Positions 48,389 through 62,120 of a stretch of 64,000 nt of DNA are shown in pieces. Origin of the DNA: Rhexocercosporidium sp. MPI-PUGE-AT-0058 (taxonomy: Eukaryota > Ascomycota > Leotiomycetes > Helotiales); the NCBI GenBank assembly GCA_020746875.1, contig JAGTJL010000007.1:2294001-2358000 (forward strand). The letters are read 5' to 3'. The stretch's first letter is position 1, and every line of letters starts with the position of its first letter. The notes under the pieces are model-generated. The model saw only the letters and a program-made list of their open reading frames with translations, did not search any database and had not been told where the DNA came from. Position numbers and translations under genes: made by a program.

Positions 48389-51300
48389 TATATTAATAAC
48401 CGACGCAAGGAATAAGTAAAAAAGCTAAAATAAGATACGTAAAGAAGCTTAAAAGCCTTTTATATTAATTATAAGGACTGAAATCAACAAGTACTTAAAT
48501 TAATATAGACTTATTTACTTAAAGATCTCCTAGCCCTTAAAATAGAATTAAATACGGCACTTCGACAGTCTTTTATAACTTAACGAGAAGCACAGAAAAT
48601 CTAAAAGAAAATCATTTACTTTTAATATAAAAGTATTTAAATTATTAGAAAAGCCAGCTTTAATATGTAGAATATTAATATTAGAAAAGTTGAACCGAAA
48701 ATAGCCGGATTACGTTATCAAAAACGCTTTAATTAATATTAAAGCATATTTAATACTTTAGAAAATAAGAAATAAATTATTTAAAATAAATCCGGTAAAT
48801 TTTAATATTAACCGCACTTTTAATAAGCGTATTTATTACTCTTTTTCTCTTCTTTTTCCATTAAAAGCTTACTTTAAACTAGCGAAACAGAGTTTAATAA
48901 AAAAATATATAAGATTTTACTTTATACCTTTTTAATTAGTTTTAATCTTAAATCATTTTACGTCAAAATTAACTTTAATAATAGTAAAGCTTTAATATTT
49001 AGCGAGATTTATTTATTTCGCTTAACCTTATACGTTCGTTTATTATAAGGATAAGAGGCCTAGACTTCGGCGTCTTTTAGGCTCTATTACCTTAAGAAGA
49101 GCCTGAAGTTATAAGCTTTTTAACTTAATATTTTACTTATATATTTCTTTTATTTTCGTAAGCTTATATATTTTTTCTTCTTTAATATAATATATTATAT
49201 CTTTTACTTTTTTATTAATAATATTAAGCGCATTTGCTTTTTAATAAATTATTAATTTTATTAAAAAAAATTAATTATATTCGAAAACGACACTAAAAAT
49301 AACGCCTTTAACGGCAACTTAAAAGGTAAAGAGCCTAAACGACTTATTAATAACTTCTTTATAACCTAAGGAAGCTCTGCGACCCCGACTATAAACTATT
49401 TTATTATTAAAACTAGCTCTATAGGCTCTATAAGCTCTTTTACTTTCGTGCCTACTAAACCTTTAATAAAGCCTAATATTATTAAAATTACTAGCTTTAC
49501 TTTATTATAATTACTAGGAACACCTGTAAACAATACTTTAATTATTAATAAAAGAAAGAAAAGAAATAAAAGCGGCGGTAGTAACTTATAATAAAATATA
49601 TTTAATTATAATTAAAGTAATAGCTATTTAAAAAGCTTTAATATAAGAGCTTAGGCCGCCCTTTAAGCTTTACCGGCTTATATAATACTTAATTAACTTA
49701 TATACTTTTAATTTATATTATATTCGCCTTTAAAACAAGAAGGACTTAACCCCGCTAATATAAGCTATATAACACTGCTTTAAGCTTAAGCCACTTCCGC
49801 TTAGGCTTTTTAATTAACACGACTTACGCTAGGACAATATAAACTTATTAAAACTTTTATATTATATAAAATAAACAAGGCTTTAAATAATTATTATTAT
49901 AAACTTACTTTTAATAATATAGCGTCTTAATAACTTATATCTTAAGTCGTACGACTTATCACAGACTTTATTAAAGGACTTCTTTATTTCGTAATAGCTT
50001 AAGCTATATTAACCTTAAGTACTTTTAATTACTTATATTTTAATAAGAATAATATTATTAAGTTCTTTAAGACCTTAAAGTAGCTTTTTACGGCTCGAGG
50101 CATTATAAAAGACGCCGAAAAGAAATAATACGTCGTAGACTATTATACTCTCGAAGTAAGTTAAAATATTAAATAGCTCCCCGACTTCCTTAATAATACT
50201 TATTAAAAATTAATTAAAAAAGTTATAAGAAAATACCGAACGTTTAACTTTAAATAATATTATTATATTTTTTAAAACTTAAAAAAGATATTTAATAACT
50301 TTAAATATATTATAAAAAATGCTTTTAAATCTTAATTTTAATAATTTTTTAAGCTTTTAAAAAAGTTAATTAAACTTATATATAAAAGAAAATCATTATA
50401 AAGCAGTAAATAATTATAAAGTTTTTGGCGGCTTTACTTAAGCATTTAAAGTAAAAGGCCGGAACTTTTATAAAAAATAATAATACCTTTAATATAAAAA
50501 ATATATAATTTTTTAATAAAATATATATTAAAATAAAAAGCTTACTCCGAGTCGAGCAGGAAATCGACACTTTAATTAAAAAAGAAGTATTATTTATATA
50601 AACTATTTAAGCCGACCGTCTTCGACTCGGGTTAAGTAATAATAAAACTCTCTCTTTAATAATATAATTTAAAAAGCTTAACCTTATAGCTCGCCCCGAG
50701 TTTATAAGGTATAAAAACAATTCTCTAGCTCAGGAGATTAACGACGTCTTTAAGAAGAGTTCGGTGTTTTATTTTAAATTAAATTAAGAAAAGCATATTC
50801 GAGAAGAAGTTATTCCTATTATCGAAAGGCTGACTCGCGATATTAATTAAGTTATAAAACAAGATATTAATATAATTACAAAAAGACTGAATAACTTACG
50901 CATTTTATACGCTATTATAAAGAAAAAAAAAGAATTTAAAATTAATAGCCGAAGTCAAGGCTTTATTTATTTACGAGTCGATCGCATACCTTGAAGAAGC
51001 TGAGGTATTTTATTAAGATTTTAAAGTAAGCTTTAAATATAATTAACGTTTTAATATAAAAGACGACATAAGCACTAAATGCCTCTTTTGCTTTAATAAG
51101 CCGATTCCGGGTATTAAACTTTAAGGATTTTATAAGTATTAAAATTAATATTATAAGTTTAAAAAGTAGCTTAATTTAAGAATTATTTATAAGAATAAAA
51201 ATAATTATATTTATATAAGCCTTTAAAAAAAAAAAATAAAAGCTTAAGCAATTTAATTTCTTTAAAATAAATTAAAGAAAAAAGTCCTTATTTTATAAAT

Positions 51301-53629
51301 AATTAATATAAAAAAAGACTTAAACTTAAAGCGAAAAGAAGAAGTAATCTAAAGGAAGCTCTAAGACGCTTAAGAAGCCCTTTTGGCTTAATAAAATATT
51401 ATATCGAAATTAGCCTTAAAAGGACTAATATTAAAAATAAGTTAAAAGCCTTAAGATTATTTAAATATCTTTACTATTTAACTCTTTAATATTATAAAAT
51501 TAATTAACGTTTAAAACGTATTTATAACTTTTAATTCAAAATGAATAAATAATAGCTTCGAAATAATACTTGTGGAAATAAGATAATAAAATACCGCTGC
51601 TTTTAAAGTAATAATAAGAATTAAATTATATATAATTAAAACCCTATTTTAAAAACGCCTTAAGGCTTAAGCTAATTACGGAAGACTAAAAGTTCGTAAA
51701 AAAGTAAAGAATACCTTTAGATTTTAAGAGCTTATAAACGTAAACTTATTAATTAAAACACTTAAAATAAAACTTACTTAAATTATTATAAAGGATAATA
51801 ATAATAATATTATTTTTAAGAAATTAAAAGAAGCTATTCCGGTTATAAGTCGAAAAGAATCGACTGCTATTAAATTACCTTTTATAAGGACTGTTTAAAA
51901 ACGCGTTAAAAGCAATTTACTTATTACCGTTAAGGCGACTTCAAGCCGACCTCGCGTATATTAAGCGCTATTGCGGAATAATTACACGTTAAATAATACG
52001 CTAAATAAGCTTTTTACTTAAAAAAAGCTCTTTAAAAACTTAATTTTAAAAAAAATCTTTATTTTAATCGACTTATTAAAGATAAGTCGATTAAAGACTA
52101 TTAATTAAGAGATTTAAAACCAGATCGCTACTATTAGTATTAATATTATAAAATACATAAAAGCTCTTTAGGACTGCGATTAAGAAAGGAATAATATTAT
52201 ATTTTAACGTCTTTTATTACTTTAAGTTAATACTTTAAATTTTATATTAAGAGAACTGCAAGCTTTACGACAACTTAAACGTATTTTCTTTAAATAAGAA
52301 TAACAAGTTATTACTTACCTTATTATATTTTAAGCTAAACTTACGTATAAGTTTTAAGTTTAATAAAAGAAATAAAAGTATTAAGTCTTCTTAATTAAAA
52401 AATACTAATTTAATAATTAACTTTTTAGCTATTATTAAGCTTAATTCCTTTCTTTAACTTAATACTTATAATTTTAATTATTATTTTAATAGCGCTTTAA
52501 AAAATAATAGTTTTAAAAGGAAAATTTAAAGTCGACTTATTATTAACCGCTAAAGTTTACTTAATCGACACGCCTTAAAGACCGAGTTATAAATAACACT
52601 TTTTAACGTTAAAATATATAATTATTATATTTAAGAAGACGAGACTTAATAATATTCGAGTTATTCTTAATTCCGGCGCAGAAATCAGTTATATGTCTTA
52701 TAATACTATTATTTAATTAAAAGTCCTTATTATAAAAAGCGACTCTATAGCCTTAAAGAGTATTACAGGCATAAAATCGCGATTTCTAAAATATGCGGAC
52801 AACGTCTCGGTTATAATAAGAGACTGTATTATCTTTATTAGATTTTATATTATAAATATCCTAAATATTAAAATTATTCTTAAATTTTTATTTTTTTAAA
52901 TTACGCGCGTTTTATTTAAATATTTATTTAATACAAAAAGCGGTTTAATTTACGTTAATTTATAGAATAAAACTGCACAATTAATTATTATTATTAAAGT
53001 AGCTGAACTTATAAAGTACGCTAAAAGCATTAAAGTTATAAAGTCTAAAAGCCAAGTTAATAAAATATTATTAAATCCGGAATTAAATTACTTAGAATTT
53101 AAAATTAACTCGGAAAATAAGTAATTAATTATAATTAGAGCTTTGTAATTAATACCGTCGAATACTTTTTAAAGAACACTTCCTTTAAGCTCGAGGACGA
53201 GCTTTTCTATAAGGAGAACGAAAAAACCTTTAATAATAAAAATAATTCCTCTTTTAAAAACGTCTTATATATTTTTATTAAATATATAAAGCGAGAATTT
53301 ATAATTCTTAAGACGGACTTTTACGATTACCTCTTTTATAAAGACTTTATTAAAGCTTCTTTTAATAAAGAACGCGTATTTAATATTATATTAATTAAGA
53401 AAATCGAGCTTATTTTTTAATTTACTATAAATTATAATATTTTATTAATAACGTCCTTATTTAAAGAACGTAAATAAGTTTCGTAAGTTTATATTATATA
53501 TAAAACAAAAGACAAAAAGATTAAGCTTATAAATTAAATAAATAAAATAAGAAATGCGCTTAAAAGCCGTAAAGATTAATATAAAGTCTTTAAAAAAAAA
53601 GGACTTTTATTAAAAGTAAATTAAGAAGT

Positions 53630-56600
53630 ATTAAGATATTTTATTCCCTTGTTTTGCCGGCTTTCTTCGCGGATTTAAGATTATGGAAAAGCGACTTATT
53701 ATTTTAAATATTAAAGATATTATTATATTTAATTAAATAAAATATAAGAAATTCTATAAAGATATTTTATTATTTATAATTATTAAAATAATAAATTATA
53801 AAGCCTGGCAAATATTATATTTTCTATTCCTTAAAGTATTAGCTCTCGAAGTCAAGAAGATAGTGAAAGACAGACTTAACCGTAAGGTTCTCGAACTCTT
53901 TAAAAGGCTATATTATAACGCTTAATTTTTAATTAAAAAGAAAGAATTAAAAAAGTATTACTTAATTAACTCGGCAATTATATTTAACGTAATTATTTTA
54001 AAAGACGTTAATTTATCTTTTTTTATTAACGAATTTTTAAAGGAATTTATAAAGTATTATATCGCGAGCCTAATAGACCTATACTTAAGTTATAATTAAT
54101 AAGTATTATATTAAAGCAGTCGAGATATAACGGCTTTCTTTATACTTGATATTAAATTAGTCCGAAATATAACGCTACCTTAAGAAGTTATAAACTTTAT
54201 TATTTAATTCGTAAGAATAATTAATAAAATATTAAAAGATATTATATTTTTTATTATAATATCGTTTTTAAACGACGTTAACGTAAAAGGACTATATATA
54301 AATTATAATTAAAAAGAAGCACGGCCTAAAATTCGCTAATTCGTCCTTAAGCACTTTTTTAACTTTAATAAGACGTTAAAACGCCTTAAGCGCGCTAAAG
54401 CTATTATAAGCCTTAAATTGTAATTCTGTCGTAATAATATAAACGTCGTTAGCTACGTATATAACTTATAAGAAAAAGAACCTTTAATTATATATTTAAT
54501 TAAAATATAAAAATAAAAAGAACTTAAAAATATTATAAAAGTTAAAGGATTTTTAAGTTTAATTATTTATTTTTGTATTTGAATTAAAGATTTTCGTTTA
54601 TTAGCCGAGCTATTATACGACTTTATTAAAAAAGGAATTAAATTTATATAAAACTCCGCAATTTATAATTAAATAATAAAAACTTTTTAAAATATTTTGT
54701 GCTCTTTTTTAATACTTTACAGGATCGATTATTTTAAAAGCGCTGACGAAATCGTCGTTTTTATAAACTTTAATAAAGTCAAGTAAAATAATTTATTTAA
54801 TTAATATAACTTAAAAAATAATAAGCTTAAACCGACGAAATATAAGAGCGGCTTTTAAATAAAGGCAGAACGAGACTATAACGCTACGAAAAGAAAATAT
54901 AAAAGCATATTCTTAATCTTTAAAAAGCTTAAGATTTAGCTTATAAAAGTCTATTTTATTATAAAAACTAATATAAATACTCTTATTACTTAACTTAAAA
55001 GAGTTACTCACGACTACCTTAATATAATACTTACTTACTAGCTCGCCTAAATTAAGCTTTTCGACTTCGAAGTGTATTATATTAAAAGTGTTACGTATAT
55101 AATAATAAATGCTTTTTTAAAGAGACTTAAATACTTTAAGAATATTAAAGAAAATACCGAAAATAATAATAATAAAGATTAAATCTTAATTAAACTTAAT
55201 ATGATTAAAATTTGTCTAATAAAAGCGAAGAACACGGAAGACTTAATAAAAGAACTAAAGACCTTCGATGACCCTGAGCTAACCCGAAGACGCGATATAC
55301 TTATTAATATAAAGCGAAAAGTCTAAGAATTACGAAATAAGTCGAATAATAAAATAATACTTAATAACAATTCGAGTATAAATTAAAAGAGTAAAGCGGA
55401 CTTATTAATATCTTTAAAATATTATAAAAAGCATTACTAAAAGATAATTACTTATTTAACTACGCTTAAGACTCCGAAAAGTATAAATTTAAAAGCCTTT
55501 TATATATTTAAGAAAAAAACATTATTATACGGAATTTATAATTAACGTATTTAAAAACTTTTATTAAAAAGCGCACTTATTAAACTCGTTATCGACACCG
55601 ATAAAAATAAAATATATATTTTGCGAAGCTATTATAATAACTCCGGTTATAAAAGAAAGGAAAGTATATATTATTGCATTTCCTAGCGCTATTTCTGAAA
55701 AGGCTATTTTAAGGACTTTACGGAATTCGTTAAAATATATAATAATTGTATATTATATAATATTAAGTAATAAGAAGAACTTATGATTTTAATTACTTTA
55801 AATAAACTTATAGAAAAATAAGCGCTAAATATTACTTTTATATTAATACGGAATAAAAAGAAGTATTTTATTATTATTTAAGACAATATAAGCGGTTAAG
55901 TCGAAGTTAAGGCGCTTGCTTCGAAGAAGGCTAAAAGCATCGTTAATTTTATTTAATAAGATATTATTTATTAACACGAGCTATTTTAAAAACTAATAAT
56001 CGATAAAAGCATAGAAAATATAAGCGAAGTCGTTAACTTATTAAATAAAATAAAAATTCGACGAATTCAAATATTAATTTATAACGCGAAAGTTAATAAT
56101 ATAATTAAACGGAAATATAACCTTATTAAAAATATTTTTTTTAAAATAAAAAGAAATTAAATAAGCAGCTTACTAGCGGTTTTATTTACTAATTATATTA
56201 TAATTTATAAACTTATAAGTTATACTCCCTTTTATATAATTTATAATAGAGAACTAATTTTCCTTATTAAAATACGTTATTTTATTTAAAAAAGTCTTTT
56301 TTTAGAAGATATTAAGAATATTAATAATTTAATTTATATTTAAACTCTTTAATATTAAATATAAAATAATAATATAAAAAAAGTTAAGTTTTAAAAAATA
56401 CGCCGTAAATAAGAAGAAAAAGAAGCTTTTAATGTAAAAAAGGATATTCGAAATAGGCTATTATAAGTTAAAGACTTAATTCTTAAGCACGATTTTATTT
56501 AGGAAATTAATATATTAAGAAGTAAAAAGCTTAACTTTCGGTAGCTAAAATCTTACGAAATTTATAAAACCTTCCTTAAAAAGAGTTATTATAAGCTAAA

Positions 56601-56700
56601 AAAACTAAGAATTAACGGTATACTCTTCCGCGGTACTTTTATAATTAATCGCCTTAAATTATTTTATAAACAAAAGCGCTTTATTTATTATAAAGACGAC
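53630..56700 (+). pseudogene. pol relic: reverse transcriptase, RNase H and integrase
   Basis: Readable family blocks in order: ARGFKI-like LRGFKIMEKRLIILNIKD (about 53670); VKKKG-like FLIKKKELKKYYLINSA (about 53930); SFLNDVNVKG at about 54262-54291, where the family has FLDDVGVKG, one catalytic Asp being lost by G-to-A; EARPKIRxFVLKH (about 54320); KRKYKSIFLIFKKLKI of RNase H (about 54895); the integrase core DNISGxVEVKALASKKA (about 55885); SLLAVLFTNYI and YTPFYIIYNREL (about 56170-56250); and KLNFRxLKSYEIYK (about 56530). Stops and frame changes are frequent. The type matches the fungal Gypsy lineage in which reverse transcriptase has FLDDVGVKG rather than YLDD. Confidence 0.85.
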
Positions 56701-56884
56701 GAGCTTTTAGCGATAACTTAATATAATAATAATAAAGACTAGCCTAAACTTAATCTCGAAGAGCGAAATTTATAGGGCTTTAAAGACCTTAAAAAGCTTA
56801 CGAAACAAGTTATATAAAATAATAAAATTATTATTAAAATACTTAAAAGACTAACTTATATAAAACGAAATTAATATTAAGTCG

Positions 56885-58465
56885 TCACTTACTCTTTTAA
56901 CGAATAACTTAATCGCCATAATTAATATTATTAATTACTCCTTATTATAATTCTCATAACTTATTACTTAACGTTATCGAATGCTAAATTATAATAAAGA
57001 CGTACCTTTTATATTTTACAAAAGGAATGAAAATTAAAGCATAATAATAAAAACATATATTAAAACACTAAGGGCTCTCCCTTAAACGACGAAAAATCCC
57101 CTTAACACTTCGAATATTATTTACGGCTATAAATACCTTCCAATCGCATTTATAAGTCGTTTCGTAACAATAATACTAGTATCCCAATCGAGTTAAATAA
57201 TATATTTACGATAGCTACTCTTCGAATAATTCAGTATTACTAACGCTAGACGTATAAGCTCGAAAGCCTATAAATATAATAATTATTAGCACTTTATAAA
57301 GCCAAAGAAGCTCTTAAGAAACTCAAAGAAAGTTTTAGCTTTATAAAATAATTTAATTAAATTAAGTCGATTATAACTTACGTTATAAAAAAGCAGAATC
57401 TAATCGAGTACTTATTTCTTATTAAATCTTAAAAAAAGTTAAATAATAAGTTAAATGAGATTCTTTTAACGAGTCATTTTAAAGCGTTAATAATCTTAAT
57501 ATATTAATAAGCTAAGCGCTAAAAATAATAACTCCTCGAGATATATTACCGAAGTAGGCTTATATAATAAGTCCCCGAAAGTAATCGAAGATTAGAAATT
57601 CTTCCTTAATATTATTTAAATACTTTATAATAAGAAAGATTTACTTTAATTAAAATAGTTTTTAAAGCTATAATAAATAAGCTATTAATTTAAAAAGAAA
57701 ATATATAACGATTAAGAAATTACGCGTAATTAAACGATTTAAGATTTAAAAGAATTTATAAAACTAAATAAATAAAATTAATTTATATATTTAAATAAAT
57801 AATAAAGCGCGCGATAAGCTATAAGTTATTGCGAGGGAAATAAGCTATTATAACTGCTTTATATTAATAATAAAAATCGTTAGATTTATTATTAATAATA
57901 TAAACAGTTTATTTAAATATTAATAACTTTAATATAACGTGTTTAAAAATAAAACCTAATACTCCGAGACCGTAATAATTAAGCTAAAGACGGGTAAAGT
58001 AGGTACGGCTAGTAAATTATAAATCTTTAGCTTTTTTATATCTCTCTTACGCCTTTAATCCTTTATATTATAAGTACTTTATTTTTATTTAAATTATTAA
58101 TCTTCGGAAATTAGCAGTCGAGTTATTGCGAGTTTAAAGTTTAATATAAAGGTTATTATTAGACTTTATGAGTTTTCTCGATCGACGGCTATTAAGTCTA
58201 GGCCTTCACGCTGCCTGAGTGCTAGTAATAATAACTTAATTAAGAGTAAAAGTATAAGAGAGCGAATTAAGTACCGTAATAAGTTAAGCTTATTTTAAGT
58301 TATTTTAAATAACGTATTAAAATGCTAAAGTAATAACGACTTTATTTCCTTAGAGTTTCGGTTAATTAATTTTAAGATAATAAAATAAATAAAATTATTT
58401 TATATAAAAGGAGATTTTAATTAATTTAAATTACACGCCTTTTTCTTAGCCGTTCCGAAATCTCA
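56885..58465 (+). repeat. 1.6-kb repeat, inverted copy of 45040-46630
   Basis: The reverse complement of 45040-46630 aligns collinearly with this stretch at several points checked by eye (for example 46500 with 56990, 45660 with 57820 and 45330 with 58180). It begins just after the integrase of the 12.5-kb Gypsy element. Its translation is gag-like in places (FQSHL, YQYPNRVK). Its nature is uncertain. Confidence 0.65.
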
Positions 58466-60351
58466 TTTATTAGAATTTAAATACTATTATTATAATTCCG
58501 TCGCGGTAATAATTTTATAAAAAACTTAAACGAGTAAATAATGCCTTATTATAAGCACTTAAGCTATTCATAAGTATTCCTTTAACTTTATTTTTATAAA
58601 GTTGTCTTTTATTAAGTAAATTAATTAGATTTTAAGTTAAAAGCTTCCTTTAGCTAGATATTAGTCCTCGGACCCCTAAATTAAGAATATTAATTAATTA
58701 AAAGAAAATATTATTACTTTCGCTTTTAAGATATATTTGCTTTTTCCTTAAACTTAGAATCCGGCTTAGCTTACACCGGCTTATAAAGGTATTTAAGGAA
58801 TGTTTTTATTACCTTTAAAGTTATTATAAAGTTATATTAATATAAGGTTTTTTAAAAAAGAACTTTATTTTTAAATAAAAAAGGGTTGCTTTAATAAAAA
58901 AAGACTTTCGGAAAGCTCGATATTATTAATTTAAAAGTTATTTATAATATAATTAATAAAAGCTTAAAATAAGTAATGAAGTTAAAAACACTTTTTATTT
59001 TAATAAAATAATTAAAGCTGCGCCTTTACTTTAAGTCTTTAAATTATATTAAAGAATTATTAAGATTTAAAAATTAATAATATCGAACGAAAAAGAACTT
59101 ATTTTTAGCTTTTTACTTTTTTTAATTAATTAATAATAAAAAGTAAGTTAAAAGAAAGCGACGACAAAAGCGGTCTAAAATAGCTTATAATTTATTAAAG
59201 CTTTAAAAGTTATTCTCGAGAAGCTTTTATTCCGTAACCTGTCGCTAAAAAAAGAAAAAAACCGTAAGGAAAACTAAGTAGCTCGAAGTTAATACATAAA
59301 GCATAATATTTCTTTTCTTTCTCTTTTAAATATAATAAATCTTAATCGCTTATAGTAATTTATTTATTTATTAAAGAATAATAAGAAGATATAATAAGAA
59401 GTTATTAAAGTATTATTAGCGCTTTTATTTAATATAATAACCGTTAAAATAAAAGAAAAGGGAATTACTTAAGACCGACTTTATTATTATTTAACATCGA
59501 CTTATTAAAGAAGTAAGAGTAAAGAGAAAAAGACAAGAATAAAAAAGAGATTTAATTAAATTAAAAAAAGAAATACTTTAATTAGCTTCTTTTTACTTTT
59601 TTATTATACTTTAAACCTTAAAAGTAAGAAGACCGTCCTTTAATTACTTTTTACTTTTAACTTTATATATTTATATATTTTTACTTTTTTAATATATTTT
59701 TAATATATTTCTTTTTATTTTTAATAATAATTAAGAAATTAAGAAAGTTTACAAAAGATTTATTAAAGTAAAAATATAAAAAAGAAATAAAATCGTTAAA
59801 AATACGTTAACTTAAGGTATAAGGGGATATTAACGAATTCGACGCGTTATAAGAATTAATTTCTATTTTATAAAAAAAGTCAATCTTTATACCGTGAGAG
59901 AAGGAATCGGGAACTTATTTAAAATATTAATTATACGCCGATTTATTTTAAAAGAATTACTTTAATTTTATTAAAGCTGAAGTTTATTTAAATATAATAT
60001 TTAAAAAAGCAAGTTTAAGCGATAAAAACAATGCGATAAGTATTAAGAAATATAAAAAGATTAATATAAGTATAAAAAGACGCGTAAAGCTTTCTTAAGA
60101 ATATTATAAAAAAGAATAATAAAATTATTAAAAAGGAAAAGAAAGAAAAAAAATAATAAAGTAAAAGACGATATTTAAAGGTATTAAGCGAGACGATTAT
60201 TTGCTTTTAAAAATAAGGTATAAGTCATTTAACATTTACTTGTCCTTACTTAAATATATTTTCTTTTAAGTATTTAAAGCTTTAAAGCTATAATATTAAT
60301 TCTTATTTTTTTACTCGAGATCGAGTATAAGTTTTTTAAAGAAGGGACGCA

Positions 60352-60634
60352 TATAATAGGGTTAATCTTAGAAGCCTATTTATTACGTAATTGAGTTATA
60401 TTTTATTATATTTAAGATAGCCTTTAAAGTAACATTTTTTTAATAAATAATAATAATTTTTACTATTATAACTTTTCCTTTTTATTTAAATTATATTTCT
60501 CTCTTTTTTTAATAAATTATACTCTTTAAATATATAATATCTTTAGTATTTATTAAATAAGTATTTCTTACGTTTACCTTCCGGCACTTACTTTACTACC
60601 TTCTTATTGTGTGCTTAGTATTTTCCCCTCCACA
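60352..60634 (+). repeat. Right LTR of the 12.5-kb Gypsy element
   Basis: It pairs with 48107-48388. It begins TATAATAGGG (for TGTGGTGGGG) and ends CCTCCACA. Confidence 0.88.
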
Positions 60635-60862
60635 TTAATGCTCTTTATAATAATTAATAGCTAACGTCGGTTTTATGAAAATAATAAACTAAGCATAAGA
60701 TATTTTAATAAAACGATTATATTAATTATCCGTATTACAAGTAATTAATTTACGAGATATCTTCTTTTTTTATACTTCTTATTATTACTCTCTTACTTAA
60801 ACTCTTATTTTTCTGTAAGTTACGATTTAATTTATATTTTAAGAATATACTTTATGTTTATA

Positions 60863-61585
60863 CAGTGTGAAAAATGATTTGATTTGATTTAATTAATGGC
60901 TATTAATCATATTCAAATCAAGTAAAATCTTGATTAATCAAAATCAAATCAAATTAAATTAATTAAGTATTAATTGATTAATTTGATTAATATAAGAGTC
61001 GCATCTTAATTGGGACTAGATTTTAAAAACTAAGCTTAAAGGAGATTAGTATATACTAATAATAGAATCAATTAAAGTCTAACAGTCTCGGTTAACCCAA
61101 ATAAAATAAGAAACATATTTTATTTAATTTATAACACTTAATTAGTGATTGATATTAGATTAGTAAGCCTTATTAATAACCTAGTACTAATATAGTCGTT
61201 TTAAGATCGAAAAGCAAAATGTTTTATTAATAGAAAGCCTATTTATAAGCAAGTGTTTGTATTTGTCAGCAAATTCTAAATACTAATTTAAAGAATTCAA
61301 CAGGTTTTTACTTTTTATTTATTTAATGATGTAGTTTATAAATTGATTATTCTTTAAATTCATTATTTATTAAAATACTCGCTAATTTAATCTATTCTTA
61401 TATTATATATAAATATCGAAAGAAAAAGTCATTAATCAAATTAATTAAATTAATCTAGATTAATCTAGATTAATTAATCAAAATCAAATCAAACCAAGTA
61501 AAATTTCGATTAATCAAAATCAAATCAAATCAAATCAAATTAATCAAATATTAATTGATTTATATGATTAATTTTGCTCACACTG
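60863..61585. mobile_element. hAT-type non-autonomous element with perfect 8-bp target duplication, 723 bp
   Basis: Termini CAGTGTGA and TCACACTG are exact inverted repeats. The element is flanked by identical 8-mers tgtttata at 60855-60862 and 61586-61593. Both subterminal regions are packed with short AATCAAATC/GATTTGATT words in opposite orientations, as in hAT transposase binding regions. There is no open frame. The length and 8-bp duplication assign it to the hAT superfamily. The CAGTGTG end is shared with 3091-3606. Confidence 0.9.
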
Positions 61586-61920
61586 TGTTTATATCGAATA
61601 TATCCTGGTATTACTGGCTTTTACGGACACTCGCAGAGGTTTCTGCCAGTATATTCTTATATTCTTAGTGTAATTCATAAAGTAGTATTATATATTTTAA
61701 GTATACGCTCGTTAAGTTAGTTTAATATTGAATAATTAATAATCTCGCTTCTTTATTCGTAAGAATGCGGTTTATTAAGAGCGGCTCCGAATATCTTTTT
61801 AATTACTTCGTACGCTTATTATAAGCTTTCTCAACTATTAGCGACAAAGCTTTATAAATAGTTTTCTAATGTTGATTTGTAATCAGTGCTTCTCGGCTGT
61901 TTCCAGAACCTTCGCTTAGC
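61586..61920. other. AT-rich flank, no gene
   Basis: It starts with the right copy of the 8-bp duplication. No coding structure or repeat was recognised. Confidence 0.4.
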
Positions 61921-62120
61921 TGTCACATGACATACATAGGTCAAAGCCTACGTAAGCTATTACGCGGCATTACGCAAGCTATTACGTAGCTAGAAGTCTT
62001 TAGAAGCTAGCAATCGTGTATATAAGGAGCCTTAAGGTCTTTAGTTTCCGAAGCTCAAGCAATTCAAGAATCACTTCAAATCACGTGTCGTTTCCTCTCT
62101 CTGATTTGCCTATTTCCACA
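61921..62120 (+). repeat. Candidate LTR of a further retroelement
   Basis: About 200 bp less AT-biased than its surroundings. It begins TGTCACATGACA and ends TTTCCACA, with an internal triplicated agctattacg-like word (61949-61990) and a TATA-like tatataagg at about 62020. Typical LTR layout, but no second copy is present in the window, so the call rests on structure alone. Confidence 0.4.

Larger units (their letters stand above)
48107..60634 (+). mobile_element. 12.5-kb Gypsy retrotransposon with 282-bp LTRs, RIP-inactivated
   Basis: The left LTR (48107-48388) begins TGTGGTGGGG; the right LTR (60352-60634) ends CCACA, the inverse of TGTGG, and aligns throughout. A purine-rich tract (aaagaagggacgca) precedes the right LTR. 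Flanks ctaa (48103-48106) and ttaa (60635-60638) could be a 4-bp target duplication with one C-to-T change. The plus-strand pol is readable at about 53630-56700. The left internal 5 kb should hold gag but is heavily degraded. A 1.6-kb segment after integrase (56885-58465) matches 45040-46630 inverted and may be a later insertion, which would explain the excess length. Confidence 0.85.
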
